DNA of 64,000 nucleotides from MWAR01 sp035388825 (GTDB taxonomy: Bacteria; Muiribacteriota; Ozemobacteria; Ozemobacterales; Ozemobacteraceae): NCBI GenBank assembly GCA_035388825.1, contig DAOOQQ010000014.1, positions 23,439 through 87,438 of the forward strand, given 5' to 3'. Position numbers and translations under genes: made by a program. Below the pieces are notes generated by a model, which ran no database searches, was not told where the DNA came from, and saw nothing but the letters and a program-made list of their open reading frames with translations. Of the stretch, positions 1 to 7,991 are shown piece after piece (the stretch's first letter is position 1; the number at the start of each line of letters is the position of its first letter).

Positions 1-903
1 CGGCGGCTGTTCGGGCCGCTCGAGCGGCTGAAACAGGCCATCGACCGGGTCGGGGCGGGCCACTGGCAGGAGATCCCGCCGGCCGAACTTCCGGACGGGG
101 AGGACGAGGTCGGCATGCTCGGCCGCAGCTTCAACCACATGGTGCAGGAGCTTTCCACGGCGCGGGATCGCCTGATCGAGGTGCAGCAGGAGCTGATGAG
201 CAAGGAAAAAATGGCCGTTCTGGGCCGGTTCTCGGCCGGCCTCGCCCACGAGATCAACAACCCCCTCGGAACGATCCTCGTCAGCGCCGGCCTCGCCGAC
301 GACGCGATCGCCCACGGTCGCCCGGTCGAGGCCGACGACATCCGCGCCATCATCGAGGAGACGCGGAGATGTCGCCGGATCGTCGAGTCGCTGCTGGAGT
401 ACGCGCACAACCGGCCGCCCCGGCTTGGGCGAGAATCTATAGCAGAAATCATAGAATGCGCCGTCCGGCTTCCCCTCTCAGAGCCGCCCTGGCGGGGTCT
501 CGGGATCGAAACCGAGGTGCCCTCGGATATCCATGTTCTCATCGACCGGACAGGGATCGGCCAGGTCCTGGCCAATCTCCTCCGAAACGCCGCCGAAGCC
601 CTTCAGGCGAATCTCGATGCCGGCAAACCGGCAATGATCCGGGTCACGGCACGAAGGCTGGACAGGGAGTTCGCCGTCGTCACGGTTTCGGACAACGGGC
701 CCGGACTTGGCGAGGCGGCCGATCATCTGTTCGAGCCCCTGATGACGACGAAACAGCAGGGAACCGGCCTCGGGCTGGCCATCTGCCAATCGATCGTCGA
801 AGGGCATGGAGGCCGGATCCGCGCCGTGCGCCTGCCGGAGGAACGGACGGAATTTTCTTTCACCCTGCGCCTGGCTGATACGGACGAGGGGCGCGCGCCC
901 TGA
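1..903 (+). CDS. Sensor histidine kinase, C-terminal part (NtrB-like), truncated by the window edge
   Basis: The reading frame is open from base 1, so the protein starts upstream of the window. The visible part begins in a HAMP linker (RRLFGPLERLKQAIDRV), then a short coiled coil and the H-box FSAGLAHEINNPLGTIL, whose His is the autophosphorylation site. An HATPase_c domain follows: N-box GQVLANLLRNAAEAL, G1 box VSDNGPGLGE and G2 box GTGLGLAICQSI. The HAMP implies a membrane sensor; its input domain is not visible. HEINNPL is the form common in NtrB-type kinases that pair with sigma54 activators, and such an activator starts 18 nt downstream. The pair is therefore very likely cognate and co-transcribed. 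The signal sensed is unknown. Confidence 0.95.
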   Translation, partial: RRLFGPLERLKQAIDRVGAGHWQEIPPAELPDGEDEVGMLGRSFNHMVQELSTARDRLIEVQQELMSKEKMAVLGRFSAGLAHEINNPLGTILVSAGLADDAIAHGRPVEADDIRAIIEETRRCRRIVESLLEYAHNRPPRLGRESIAEIIECAVRLPLSEPPWRGLGIETEVPSDIHVLIDRTGIGQVLANLLRNAAEALQANLDAGKPAMIRVTARRLDREFAVVTVSDNGPGLGEAADHLFEPLMTTKQQGTGLGLAICQSIVEGHGGRIRAVRLPEERTEFSFTLRLADTDEGRAP

Positions 904-921
904 TGACGGAGGAATCAACGC

Positions 922-2277
922 ATGCCGAACCGAATCGTTCTGATCGATGACGAAGCCAAGCTCCTCCGGGCGCTGAAAAAGGCCCTGGAGCTCGATGGGC
1001 ACGAGGTGTGCGAGTTCACCTCGCCCGACCAGGCCCTTGCGTTCATCTTCGAGCGCCACCCGGCCCTCGTGATTTCGGACATCCGGATGCCCGGCATGTC
1101 GGGGCTCGATCTGCTGGCGAAGCTTGGCGAACTGCACCCGCGCCCCCCCTGCATTCTCATGACCGCCTACTCCTCGGTGGAGACGGCCGTGACCGCCGTC
1201 CGGCTGGGTGCGCGGGATTATCTGCTCAAACCGTTCGAGATCGAGGAGCTCCGGGCCGCGGTGCGGCGGGTGCTCGAAACCGCTGTGCCCGGCCCCGATA
1301 TGACAGCCGCAGAGGCCGTCGGCCGGCCGGCCGGCCGGTCCGCGGCGATCTGCAACGTCCTCGACCTGATCGGGCGGGTCGCCGACACCGAGAGCACCGT
1401 TCTTCTCCAGGGGGAAAGCGGCACCGGCAAGGAGCTGGCGGCACGCACGCTTCACGCCCGTTCCCGGCGCGCGAAAGGGCCGTTCATCCCGGTGAACTGC
1501 AGCGCCATTCCCGAAGCCCTTGTCGAGAGCGAGTTGTTCGGCCATCTGAAGGGCAGCTTCACCGGGGCGTTCGCCGACAAGGACGGCCTGTTCCATGAGG
1601 CCACGGGAGGCACCCTGTTCCTCGACGAGATCGGCGACCTCGCGGCGGCCAGCCAGGCGAAGCTGCTGCGCGTGCTCCAGGACGGTTCGGTGCGAAAAGT
1701 CGGGGACACGCGCGGATACCCGGTCGACGTGCGCATCGTCGCGGCCAGCAACCGGGATCTGCGGGCCGAATGCCTCGCCGGGCGGTTCCGCGAGGACCTG
1801 CTGTACCGGCTGAGCGTCGTGGAGATCCGCATGCCGTCGCTGCGGGAGCGGCTCGAGGACATTCCCGACCTGGTCGACGTCTTTCTGAAGCGGTTCGCGG
1901 AACGGCATCGCCGGCCGATTCTCGAGCCGTCGGAGGCCGCGCTGGCGAAGCTCGCGCGGCACGCCTGGCCGGGGAACGTGCGCGAGCTCGAGAACGTGAT
2001 CGAACGCGCCGTCATCCTGAAGCGACAGGGCCGGGAACTGCTCCCGGATGATCTTCCCCTGCCCGAGCCCGGAATCGGCACCGGAACGGCGGCGATCCCG
2101 CAGGGTGTCCAACTGGACGAGGCGCGCGAGCGACTCGAAGTGGATCTGATCCGGCGGGCGCTCGAGGCGAGCGGCTACAACTACTCCCAGGCCGCCGAAC
2201 GACTCGGGCTGACGCGCCAGAACCTGCATTACAAGCTCAAAAAATACGGGCTCCGGAAGAGCTTCCCCCCCTCCTGA
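922..2277 (+). CDS. Sigma54-dependent response regulator (NtrC family)
   Basis: A 451-residue three-domain protein. The receiver domain covers residues 1-115, with the acidic pair D9/D10, phospho-acceptor D53 in SDIRMPGMSG and Lys105 in LLKPFE. The AAA+ domain has Walker A GESGTGKE (164-171), the sigma54-contact loop GSFTGA (211-216, a Ser variant of GAFTGA) and Walker B TLFLDEIGD (231-239). The C-terminal Fis-type helix-turn-helix includes YSQAAERLGLTRQNLHYKL. The known family role is to remodel RNA polymerase-sigma54 at distant enhancers after phosphorylation. The start has a GGAGGAATCAACGC leader. The gene sits directly behind the kinase, so phosphotransfer from it is expected. Targets are not evident; the exported proteins just downstream are candidates. 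Confidence 0.96.
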   Translation: MPNRIVLIDDEAKLLRALKKALELDGHEVCEFTSPDQALAFIFERHPALVISDIRMPGMSGLDLLAKLGELHPRPPCILMTAYSSVETAVTAVRLGARDYLLKPFEIEELRAAVRRVLETAVPGPDMTAAEAVGRPAGRSAAICNVLDLIGRVADTESTVLLQGESGTGKELAARTLHARSRRAKGPFIPVNCSAIPEALVESELFGHLKGSFTGAFADKDGLFHEATGGTLFLDEIGDLAAASQAKLLRVLQDGSVRKVGDTRGYPVDVRIVAASNRDLRAECLAGRFREDLLYRLSVVEIRMPSLRERLEDIPDLVDVFLKRFAERHRRPILEPSEAALAKLARHAWPGNVRELENVIERAVILKRQGRELLPDDLPLPEPGIGTGTAAIPQGVQLDEARERLEVDLIRRALEASGYNYSQAAERLGLTRQNLHYKLKKYGLRKSFPPS

Positions 2278-2292
2278 GCGATTGATAAAGTT

Positions 2293-3582
2293 ATGAGTGT
2301 AGAATCAAATCGGCCACACCTGATCCTCGTCCTGCTCTGGCTGCTGGCCGGAATCGGTCCGGCGGAGGGCTCCTGGGAGATCACCGGCGCGGTCCGGCGG
2401 CTCGCCGACGGGGGCTGCCGGATCACGTTCGCCATTCCGATGGCCGTCGATCTCGTCGTCGTCCCGACCGAGGCACGCGAGGTGTTCGGCGAAGGGAGCC
2501 GCGGCTCCGCCCTGCTGGTGCGCGGCGAACATGCGATGACGGTGGTCAGGCTGGCCGATCCGGCCGATGAAACCTTCCGGATCGAACCGAAGGAGTCTTC
2601 CACCGGCTGGCTGGAGCTCGTTCCCGTAATCGCCTCCCCGACCCACAGGATGGGGGAAGTGGGCCGACAGCGCCCAGATGGCGCCGTCCAGCCTGCTCCG
2701 ACCCAGTCCCTCTATCTCGTGGGCGTCGAGGCCCGGCTGCGGGCGCTCGAAACCGAACTGGCCGCGATCACGCGGACCACGCTGGATCTCCAGAATCGCG
2801 ACCGGTGCTTCCGGTGCCATATCGCCCTTCCCCTCGCCTGGACCGCCACCCTGGCGGAGTATCGGTGTCTCCAGACGCCGCGCGAACTTCTCGCTTCAAT
2901 AGCTAGTAATATTATATCTACACAAAACACGGATGGATCGTTTTCCGCGGCGGGTCATTCGGAGTATGGCGTCGTGACCCCTTCGCTGGTCGCAGCGGCC
3001 ACCCTCTCCGGCCTGCAGAAGTTCTGCGGGGACGACACGGCCCTGGAGGCGGTGAAGAACGCGGCAGGCTTCCTGCTGCAACAGCCACAGGCGGACGGAA
3101 TTCCGGCCCTCGACTTCACCTTCCCGCCGCTGTTTCTGGGCAAACCCTTCGCGGCCCGTCTGTTCGCAGATCTCCTCGATGGCCTGAACGCGGCGGCCCT
3201 CGAACGGGGCATGCAGCCGGATCCCGCATTTCTCGAGCCTTCCGCCCGGGCGAAGGCGTATCTCGAAGCCGAGGGGGATGGTGTCGAAAAGCAGCTCTGG
3301 CGCCTGTTCGCGATCTCGCTCCCGGGGGTTCCTGGGGAAGAACGCGGGGCAAGCGCGGCGCTGCCCCTGCCCGGGCCGTTCCTTGCCGGGCTTTCCGCGG
3401 AACGGGATCCGGAGCTTCTGGCCCTCCGCGAAGGGGTGCTCCGGGAGCACGGCCTCGCGCCGATAGCCGAGACCATTCAAGCCGGGCAGACGGCACCGGA
3501 CGGCCCGTTCCCGGACAGGAGCCTGAAGAGGCGCATCTGGCGGCTCTACCAGCTGCTCTGCCGGGAGCCCTATCAGCGGTAA
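2293..3582 (+). CDS. Exported alpha/alpha-toroid-like protein with one CxxCH motif
   Basis: 429 residues with an N-terminal signal peptide (ILVLLWLLAGIGPAEG). The first half is family-less. CFRCH at residues 172-176 matches the haem c attachment motif CxxCH, although a single site could also bind metal. From about residue 200, segments such as STQNTDGSFSAAG and FLLQQPQADG resemble the Q-x-x-D-G repeats of squalene-cyclase/prenyltransferase alpha/alpha toroids. That fold assignment is inference. Residues encoded at 2649-2691 (MGEVGRQRPDGAVQ) come from a dispersed DNA repeat also present in the next gene. The gene starts 15 nt after the response regulator and is probably co-transcribed. Codons at 2896-2930 are a run of AT-ending synonyms unlike the rest of the gene. 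Confidence 0.75.
   Translation: MSVESNRPHLILVLLWLLAGIGPAEGSWEITGAVRRLADGGCRITFAIPMAVDLVVVPTEAREVFGEGSRGSALLVRGEHAMTVVRLADPADETFRIEPKESSTGWLELVPVIASPTHRMGEVGRQRPDGAVQPAPTQSLYLVGVEARLRALETELAAITRTTLDLQNRDRCFRCHIALPLAWTATLAEYRCLQTPRELLASIASNIISTQNTDGSFSAAGHSEYGVVTPSLVAAATLSGLQKFCGDDTALEAVKNAAGFLLQQPQADGIPALDFTFPPLFLGKPFAARLFADLLDGLNAAALERGMQPDPAFLEPSARAKAYLEAEGDGVEKQLWRLFAISLPGVPGEERGASAALPLPGPFLAGLSAERDPELLALREGVLREHGLAPIAETIQAGQTAPDGPFPDRSLKRRIWRLYQLLCREPYQR
2649..2691 (+). repeat. 43-bp dispersed repeat, copy 1 (in frame)
   Basis: This copy differs from the one at 3726-3768 at only three positions. It contains a short hairpin, GCGCC-CAGAT-GGCGC, whose stem is kept in the other copy while the loop changes. 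Both copies are read in the same frame and give MGEVGR(Q/R)RPDGAVQ. It lies in a low-complexity linker of an exported protein, consistent with insertion of a small repetitive element into a tolerant site. Confidence 0.8.
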
Positions 3583-3633
3583 AGGAAACCGCGACATCTG
3601 CCGATGGGTGGTGCCGACCGGAGGTCGAATCGC

Positions 3634-5055
3634 ATGCATCATCGATGGTTCCTGACCCTCTGCGCGCTGCTGCTGCTCTGCATCGCGGGTTCTGCGCACG
3701 GAGCGGTTTCGGACCCGCCCCCCACGATGGGGGAAGTGGGCCGACGGCGCCCGGATGGCGCAGTCCAGTCGGACCCCTCGACCCCGCCGGATCTGATGAA
3801 GGATTTCGAAGTGCTTCGCCAGCAGCTCGAGCAGAACCCGCGCGACGTGGGCGTGCTCAACTCGATGGGCATCATCTATGCGCGGGCGGGGCGGCTGCCG
3901 GACGCCATGGTGCTGTGGCAGCGGGGCCTGGCGATCGATCCGAAGTATGTCCATCTCTACAACAATCTCGGCTCGGCGCTGAAAACGCAGAAACGGTATG
4001 ACGAGGCTCTGCGCGTCTTCGCGGCCGGCCTGCGGGTCGAGCCGTCCTACTGGCTGTATCACAATCTCGGCCTGTTGTACAAGGAGACGGGGCGGCGGAA
4101 TGAAGCGATCACGTCGTTCCAGGCGGCGCTGCGCACGAACCCGCGGTTCGAACCGGCGGCCCGGAAGCTGGCCGAGCTGGGTGTCCAGGTTCCGCCCACG
4201 ACGGCCTGGGCGCACGTTCCCGGCATTCCGCAGCTTCCGCTTCCGGGGGAGTTCAAGCCGCCGGTCATGGATGGGAATCTCGGGCTGGACGATTCGGTCG
4301 CGCTCGGCCGCCGGGATGCACCGGTGCCGCCGGACCGGCTCCCGCCCCCCGCCGGAGCCCCGGAGAGAACGGCGGTCGTGCGGCGGCCTTCCCCGCCGGC
4401 CCGGATCGAGCCTGCGGAACCCTACACGATCGACACATGCGCGGCGGCCATCAGCCGTCTTTCGGGCGGGGGCGGAGCGAAATTGGTCGCGTTGACATTC
4501 GATGACGGCCCGCATGCCGCCTATACGCGGCAGTTGCTCGATTACTTCCGGGCCCAGGGCGTCAAGGCGACGTTCTTCGTGCTCGGTTCGCGCGCCGAGG
4601 CGTATCCGGACCTGATCACCCGCATGTCGGAGGAAGGCCACGAGATCGCGAACCATACCTGGAGCCATAAATCCCTGGTGAACCAGGGCTCGGGGGCCGG
4701 GCTCGGCGAGCTGCGCCGGACGTCAGACATGATCGCGATGCTGACCGGATCATCGCCCCGGCTGGTGCGCCCCCCCTACGGGCATACGAACGCGCGGGTG
4801 CGCGGGATGATCCAGGGCCAGGGCTGGCGCGAAGTCATGTGGGATGCGGACAGCCGGGACTGGGCCGGCGGAAGCAGCGATCGGATGCTGGCGCGCGTGG
4901 TGCGCTCGTTTTCCCCCGAGTGCATCGTGCTGTTCCACGACATCCACCCCGGCGCCCTGCGCGTGCTTCCGGTGCTGGTGCCCGCCCTCAAGAAGTGCGG
5001 GTACCGCTTCGTCACCGTCTCCCAGCTCCTCGGCTCCCCCAACCACGCCGGCTGA
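3634..5055 (+). CDS. Exported TPR - polysaccharide deacetylase (NodB domain) protein
   Basis: The ATG at 3634 is chosen because GGAGGT lies 8 nt upstream and it begins a clean signal peptide (MHHRWFLTLCALLLLCIAGSAHG). The ATG at 3604 has neither. After the repeat-derived MGEVGRRRPDGAVQ come about three TPR units, a Pro-rich linker and a NodB domain. The domain carries TFDDGP (about 288-293, catalytic Asp and metal Asp), the metal-binding NHTWSH (H341, H345), RPPYG and a C-terminal LFHDIHP. The family removes N- or O-acetyl groups from polysaccharides with a divalent metal. A periplasmic or surface location is expected. TPRs may recruit a partner at the envelope. The substrate cannot be told from sequence. 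Confidence 0.92.
   Translation: MHHRWFLTLCALLLLCIAGSAHGAVSDPPPTMGEVGRRRPDGAVQSDPSTPPDLMKDFEVLRQQLEQNPRDVGVLNSMGIIYARAGRLPDAMVLWQRGLAIDPKYVHLYNNLGSALKTQKRYDEALRVFAAGLRVEPSYWLYHNLGLLYKETGRRNEAITSFQAALRTNPRFEPAARKLAELGVQVPPTTAWAHVPGIPQLPLPGEFKPPVMDGNLGLDDSVALGRRDAPVPPDRLPPPAGAPERTAVVRRPSPPARIEPAEPYTIDTCAAAISRLSGGGGAKLVALTFDDGPHAAYTRQLLDYFRAQGVKATFFVLGSRAEAYPDLITRMSEEGHEIANHTWSHKSLVNQGSGAGLGELRRTSDMIAMLTGSSPRLVRPPYGHTNARVRGMIQGQGWREVMWDADSRDWAGGSSDRMLARVVRSFSPECIVLFHDIHPGALRVLPVLVPALKKCGYRFVTVSQLLGSPNHAG
3726..3768 (+). repeat. 43-bp dispersed repeat, copy 2 (in frame)
   Basis: Partner of the copy at 2649-2691, 1.08 kb away, same orientation and same reading frame. The stem GCGCC/GGCGC is preserved around the loop CGGAT. 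It follows the signal peptide of the deacetylase, before the TPR region. Only two copies were found in this window. Confidence 0.8.
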
Positions 5056-5096
5056 CGGCTCACCTTCGATTGCCGCCCTTCCCTACTCCGGAAAGG

Positions 5097-5125
5097 TTGC
5101 ACAAGATCGTTCTGAAGCCTAGAAT
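5097..5125 (+). promoter_or_regulatory. Sigma70-type promoter for the DUF4160/DUF2442 pair
   Basis: TTGCAC at 5097-5102 and TAGAAT at 5120-5125 are separated by exactly 17 bp. A start near 5132 would give a leader of about 28 nt before the ATG at 5160. Confidence 0.6.
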
Positions 5126-5159
5126 GAAAGAGCATGAACCCTCATGACCGACCTCACCC

Positions 5160-5420
5160 ATGCCTGAAATAAGCAGATTTTTCGGTATCATCATCACGAT
5201 GAATTATGAGGATCATTCGCCTCCGCATTTCCATGTGCGTTATGGCGATCAAAAGGCAATGATCGAGATCAGAACGATGAGGCTTCTCGAAGGCTTACTG
5301 TCACCACGGGTGTTTGGAATGGTCATGGAATGGGGTTTGCTTCATCAGGCCGAGCTTCAACGTTCATGGGACATGGCGCAACAGCATTGCGCGCTTACGA
5401 AAATATCGCCCTTGGAGTGA
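5160..5420 (+). CDS. DUF4160 family protein, putative toxin-antitoxin partner
   Basis: 86 residues starting MPEISRFFGIIITMNYEDHSPPHFHVRYG. The DHSPPHFHVRYG motif is the hallmark of DUF4160. Members of this family are usually followed by a DUF2442 protein and are suspected to form toxin-antitoxin or phage-defence-like pairs; the biochemistry is not settled. The DUF2442 gene starts 4 nt after this stop. Codon use is more AT-rich than in the flanking genes (AAT, GAT, ATT and TTT are common), which suggests acquisition. A good promoter lies directly upstream, so the pair looks self-contained. Confidence 0.85.
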   Translation: MPEISRFFGIIITMNYEDHSPPHFHVRYGDQKAMIEIRTMRLLEGLLSPRVFGMVMEWGLLHQAELQRSWDMAQQHCALTKISPLE

Positions 5421-5424
5421 AACT

Positions 5425-5721
5425 ATGCTGCCTGATATAACAGTCGTTGAAGTCCTTGGAGAGTATCGGTTACGCCTGACCTTTGATGATGGAAATATCG
5501 GCGTCGTCGATCTGGCAAGCCGACTATGTTTTTCAGGCATTTTTGCCCCTCTCCAGGATCCGGATTTTTTCAACAAGGTCCGTGTCGATCCAGAGCTGGG
5601 TACCATCTGCTGGCCGAATGGGGCAGACCTTGATCCGGTCGTTCTCTATTCCTGGGCTTTCAACACCCCCATTCCGGACTATTCCGGCAAGCCTGCCCAG
5701 CCGAAAGGCAAGGTCGCGTAA
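5425..5721 (+). CDS. DUF2442 family protein, partner of DUF4160
   Basis: 98 residues from the ATG at 5425. An upstream TTG in the same frame would overlap the previous gene by more than 100 nt and is rejected. LPDITVVEVLGEYRLRLTFDDG followed by DPELGTICWPNGADLDPVVLYSWA matches DUF2442, whose members often sit next to DUF4160. Some DUF2442 proteins resemble NE0471-type DNA-binding folds and are presumed antitoxins, but that is family inference. It shares the lower GC of its partner. With a 4-nt gap, translation is probably coupled. Confidence 0.85.
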   Translation: MLPDITVVEVLGEYRLRLTFDDGNIGVVDLASRLCFSGIFAPLQDPDFFNKVRVDPELGTICWPNGADLDPVVLYSWAFNTPIPDYSGKPAQPKGKVA

Positions 5722-5727
5722 CCCGTC

Positions 5728-5970
5728 ATGTGGGTCGGGCTGTTTTTCTTTTGTCTGTTTCTGCTGTTTCTGGGCTTTTTCCTCTACGGCCTGGACCAGT
5801 GGGACCAGTTGTTCGCCCCTCCCGACGAAACGGCCGCCACCACCGAGGAAGCGCATGCTCAGCCGGACCGCCCGGGGCAGCGGGCTGCGCTGTGGTTTCT
5901 GGTGATCGGCCTCGGCGTGATCGCGGTGATGACCGATCTCTCCGATTTTTTCAGCCGCCCCTTCAGCTGA
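5728..5970 (+). CDS. Small two-helix membrane protein of unknown function
   Basis: 80 residues beginning 6 nt after the DUF2442 stop. Two hydrophobic segments are visible: residues 3-20 (VGLFFFCLFLLFLGFFLY) and about 54-68 (ALWFLVIGLGVIAVM). They are joined by an acidic and polar linker. No family is recognised. The frame keeps normal codon bias and the TM pattern is clean, so it is probably a real gene. It may simply be read through from the upstream pair. Confidence 0.6.
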   Translation: MWVGLFFFCLFLLFLGFFLYGLDQWDQLFAPPDETAATTEEAHAQPDRPGQRAALWFLVIGLGVIAVMTDLSDFFSRPFS

Positions 5971-5984
5971 CCCAGAATCAACGA

Positions 5985-6105
5985 ACCACAGAGACACCGA
6001 GCAACAGCTTCATCACGGAGAACACAGAGGACACAAAGAATTCACAGAGAATCGGAACATTCTCCGTGCAGCCTCTGTGTTCTTCGTGTCCTCTGTGATG
6101 AGCGT
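5985..6105. repeat. Imperfect inverted repeat built of CACAGAG units
   Basis: The stretch repeats ACCACAGAGACAC-like units, then their reverse complements (CTCTGTGTTCTTCG). A segment near 6010-6034 matches the reverse complement of about 6079-6103 at roughly 20 of 25 positions. Intergenic CACAGAG repeats of this style are found in many unrelated genomes. Their function is unknown. Confidence 0.7.
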
Positions 6106-6161
6106 TTTCCTCGTCTTCTGTTCCGAAATTTGTGTGGTTTTTCAGCGGTTCTTCGTGCCTC

Positions 6162-6184
6162 GGGCGGGTTTCAAACCCGCCCCT
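6162..6184. repeat. Dispersed palindrome GGGCGGGTTT-C-AAACCCGCCC, copy 1
   Basis: A perfect 10-bp palindrome arm with a 1-nt centre. A second copy lies at 23717-23738. Palindromes of this exact type are common extragenic repeats in GC-rich bacteria. The remaining bases of the 5971-6281 gap show nothing coding. Confidence 0.85.
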
Positions 6185-6281
6185 GCGGATGATGGGCGAA
6201 ATCCCGACAGGGCGCTATGACTCTGTGTCGCCGTGGCGAAACGGGTTTCGTGTCGTGGTGACGCGGTGGTGTGTTTTTCGG

Positions 6282-7892
6282 TCAGTCGTTCAGGCGCAGG
6301 ACGGTGCAGGCGATCGAGGCGCCCGTCTGCTGGCCCGAAACGTCGACGGCCTGCATGTAGAGGGCTGAGGAATCGGCCGTGTAACCGGCCGGTGGACCGA
6401 TGACGAACATCGACATCGCCCCGGCACTGATGCTGCCCTGGAATCCGCCGCCAAACGAGTGCGTAGCCGACGTCACAGCGATATCAAAGTCGGCCGTATA
6501 CTTCTGATGCGCGGGAATGGCGCTCCATGCCTCACCTGCCAACCTGTTCCGGTTCAGCTCGGCAAACACGGTTTTCTTCCAGTTGGCCTGGATATCGGAA
6601 AAACTGCGTAGCTGGGAATTCGAATGATTCGCAAAGGCCGCGTTGATATTTGCCGCTCCCTGCAGGCCGGAGGTGACGAGACTCCGGATGCGATCCGCAC
6701 CGCCCTGCTCATAGAGATAATGCGCAAACAGTCCTACACAGCCGTATTCCCAAAGCTCGTTGGAGAAAATGGTCAGTTGCGTCTTTGAAATATAGCTCAC
6801 ATAATCATTATATCTGCCTTCACCTGCGAGATCACCAACCAAAAGCCGGTATCTGATTTCCGCCCCCATCGACAACGCCTCGTCGAGCCAGACTTCCTCA
6901 TCGACGACGCTGCCCATCCGATAATTCACTTTTTTCAGACGATCGGAATAATTGATCAGGTGCTGAAACTCGTGAGCAATCGTCTCGCAGGTCGCATCGA
7001 GCCAGGCTTCATCCTTCCAGGAAGCATCGGGCGTCCACATGCAGAACATATCCCGCTGATTGCTGTCGGAAGAAGTTGTAAAGTTTTCGGGATCGAAAAA
7101 TCCCGCATATCTCTTCCGTGTCACCAGAGGGGACAGGAACACGGCCACCTTGCCATCCCCGTCCAGATCATAGGAGGGGCCATATCCGACCGTCATCAGG
7201 GGATATATTTTTTTGTCGAAATTATCCACCATCTCATCGAGCTGGGCATCCGTGATGGCATAGGCTCCTGCCACGGCGCTGAGACCGCCGTATTCGACAG
7301 GATCGACGAACAGCTTGCAATAGGTGCCGATCCGGCGCAGCACGCCCGTGCGGCTCGAGTAAGTCGGAAATTCCAAGGTTCCCCCCGAGTAAATCCGGAA
7401 GGGGACGGTCTGGCCGAGCTGCTCGGTGGTGGTGAGGGGCTTCACCGAAGCGGCGATATTCGCCCGAATCGAACCCCGCTGTGAGAGCTTCCGCGCTTTC
7501 TTCAGGAACGGCGTTCCGCAGAGGGGGCGGGAAGCGGGCTGGATCGCGGCTTCGCTGGCGCGGATGTCGGCCAGGCCCGGGGAGCCGCCGCCGTTCACCT
7601 TTATCGTGGTGGCAGCGCCGCCGTTCACGAGGAGGACGGCGTATTTTTCGTTCCGGGTCGCGGTCGGAAGGCCGAGGGCGAGAGCACCCTGGGTGAACGA
7701 GCTCTCGACGCTCTTGCCGGCAGCCGAAAGTTGGGCGGTCGTCAGGGGGACGAGCGGAGTGTCGGGCAGCGACGGCGCGGTTCCGACGGGATTGCCCCCC
7801 CCTCCGCCGCCGCAGCCGGCGAGAGAGAGAATGATGAAAGATATAGCACAAGCAATACAAGCGCCTCGGATAAGGCCGGCGGAATGTGGCAT
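6282..7892 (-). CDS. Secreted lipoprotein zinc peptidase, M30 (hyicolysin)-like
   Basis: 536 residues from the ATG at 7892. Longer forms add a region with no signal-peptide logic. The N-terminus is a lipoprotein signal with lipobox LSLAGC, followed by a Gly run. HEFQH at 307-311, within CETIAHEFQHLINYSD, is the HExxH zinc site. The surrounding sequence, with a DLDGDGKVAVFLSP region before it and an EVWLDEALSMGAE helix after it, resembles M30-type secreted peptidases. The Glu in DEALS is a candidate third ligand. It is expected to be tethered to the outer envelope and act on proteins outside. It stands alone between the repeat region and VapBC. Confidence 0.82.
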   Translation of the reverse strand: MPHSAGLIRGACIACAISFIILSLAGCGGGGGGNPVGTAPSLPDTPLVPLTTAQLSAAGKSVESSFTQGALALGLPTATRNEKYAVLLVNGGAATTIKVNGGGSPGLADIRASEAAIQPASRPLCGTPFLKKARKLSQRGSIRANIAASVKPLTTTEQLGQTVPFRIYSGGTLEFPTYSSRTGVLRRIGTYCKLFVDPVEYGGLSAVAGAYAITDAQLDEMVDNFDKKIYPLMTVGYGPSYDLDGDGKVAVFLSPLVTRKRYAGFFDPENFTTSSDSNQRDMFCMWTPDASWKDEAWLDATCETIAHEFQHLINYSDRLKKVNYRMGSVVDEEVWLDEALSMGAEIRYRLLVGDLAGEGRYNDYVSYISKTQLTIFSNELWEYGCVGLFAHYLYEQGGADRIRSLVTSGLQGAANINAAFANHSNSQLRSFSDIQANWKKTVFAELNRNRLAGEAWSAIPAHQKYTADFDIAVTSATHSFGGGFQGSISAGAMSMFVIGPPAGYTADSSALYMQAVDVSGQQTGASIACTVLRLND

Positions 7893-7991
7893 CTGTTCGA
7901 ACGACTCCTTCGAGGCCCGGCCATCTGACGCGCCCGGGCAGCCCTTCATTCTACCCCGCCACAAGCCGGGTTTCAACGCCCGAAGAGGCGA

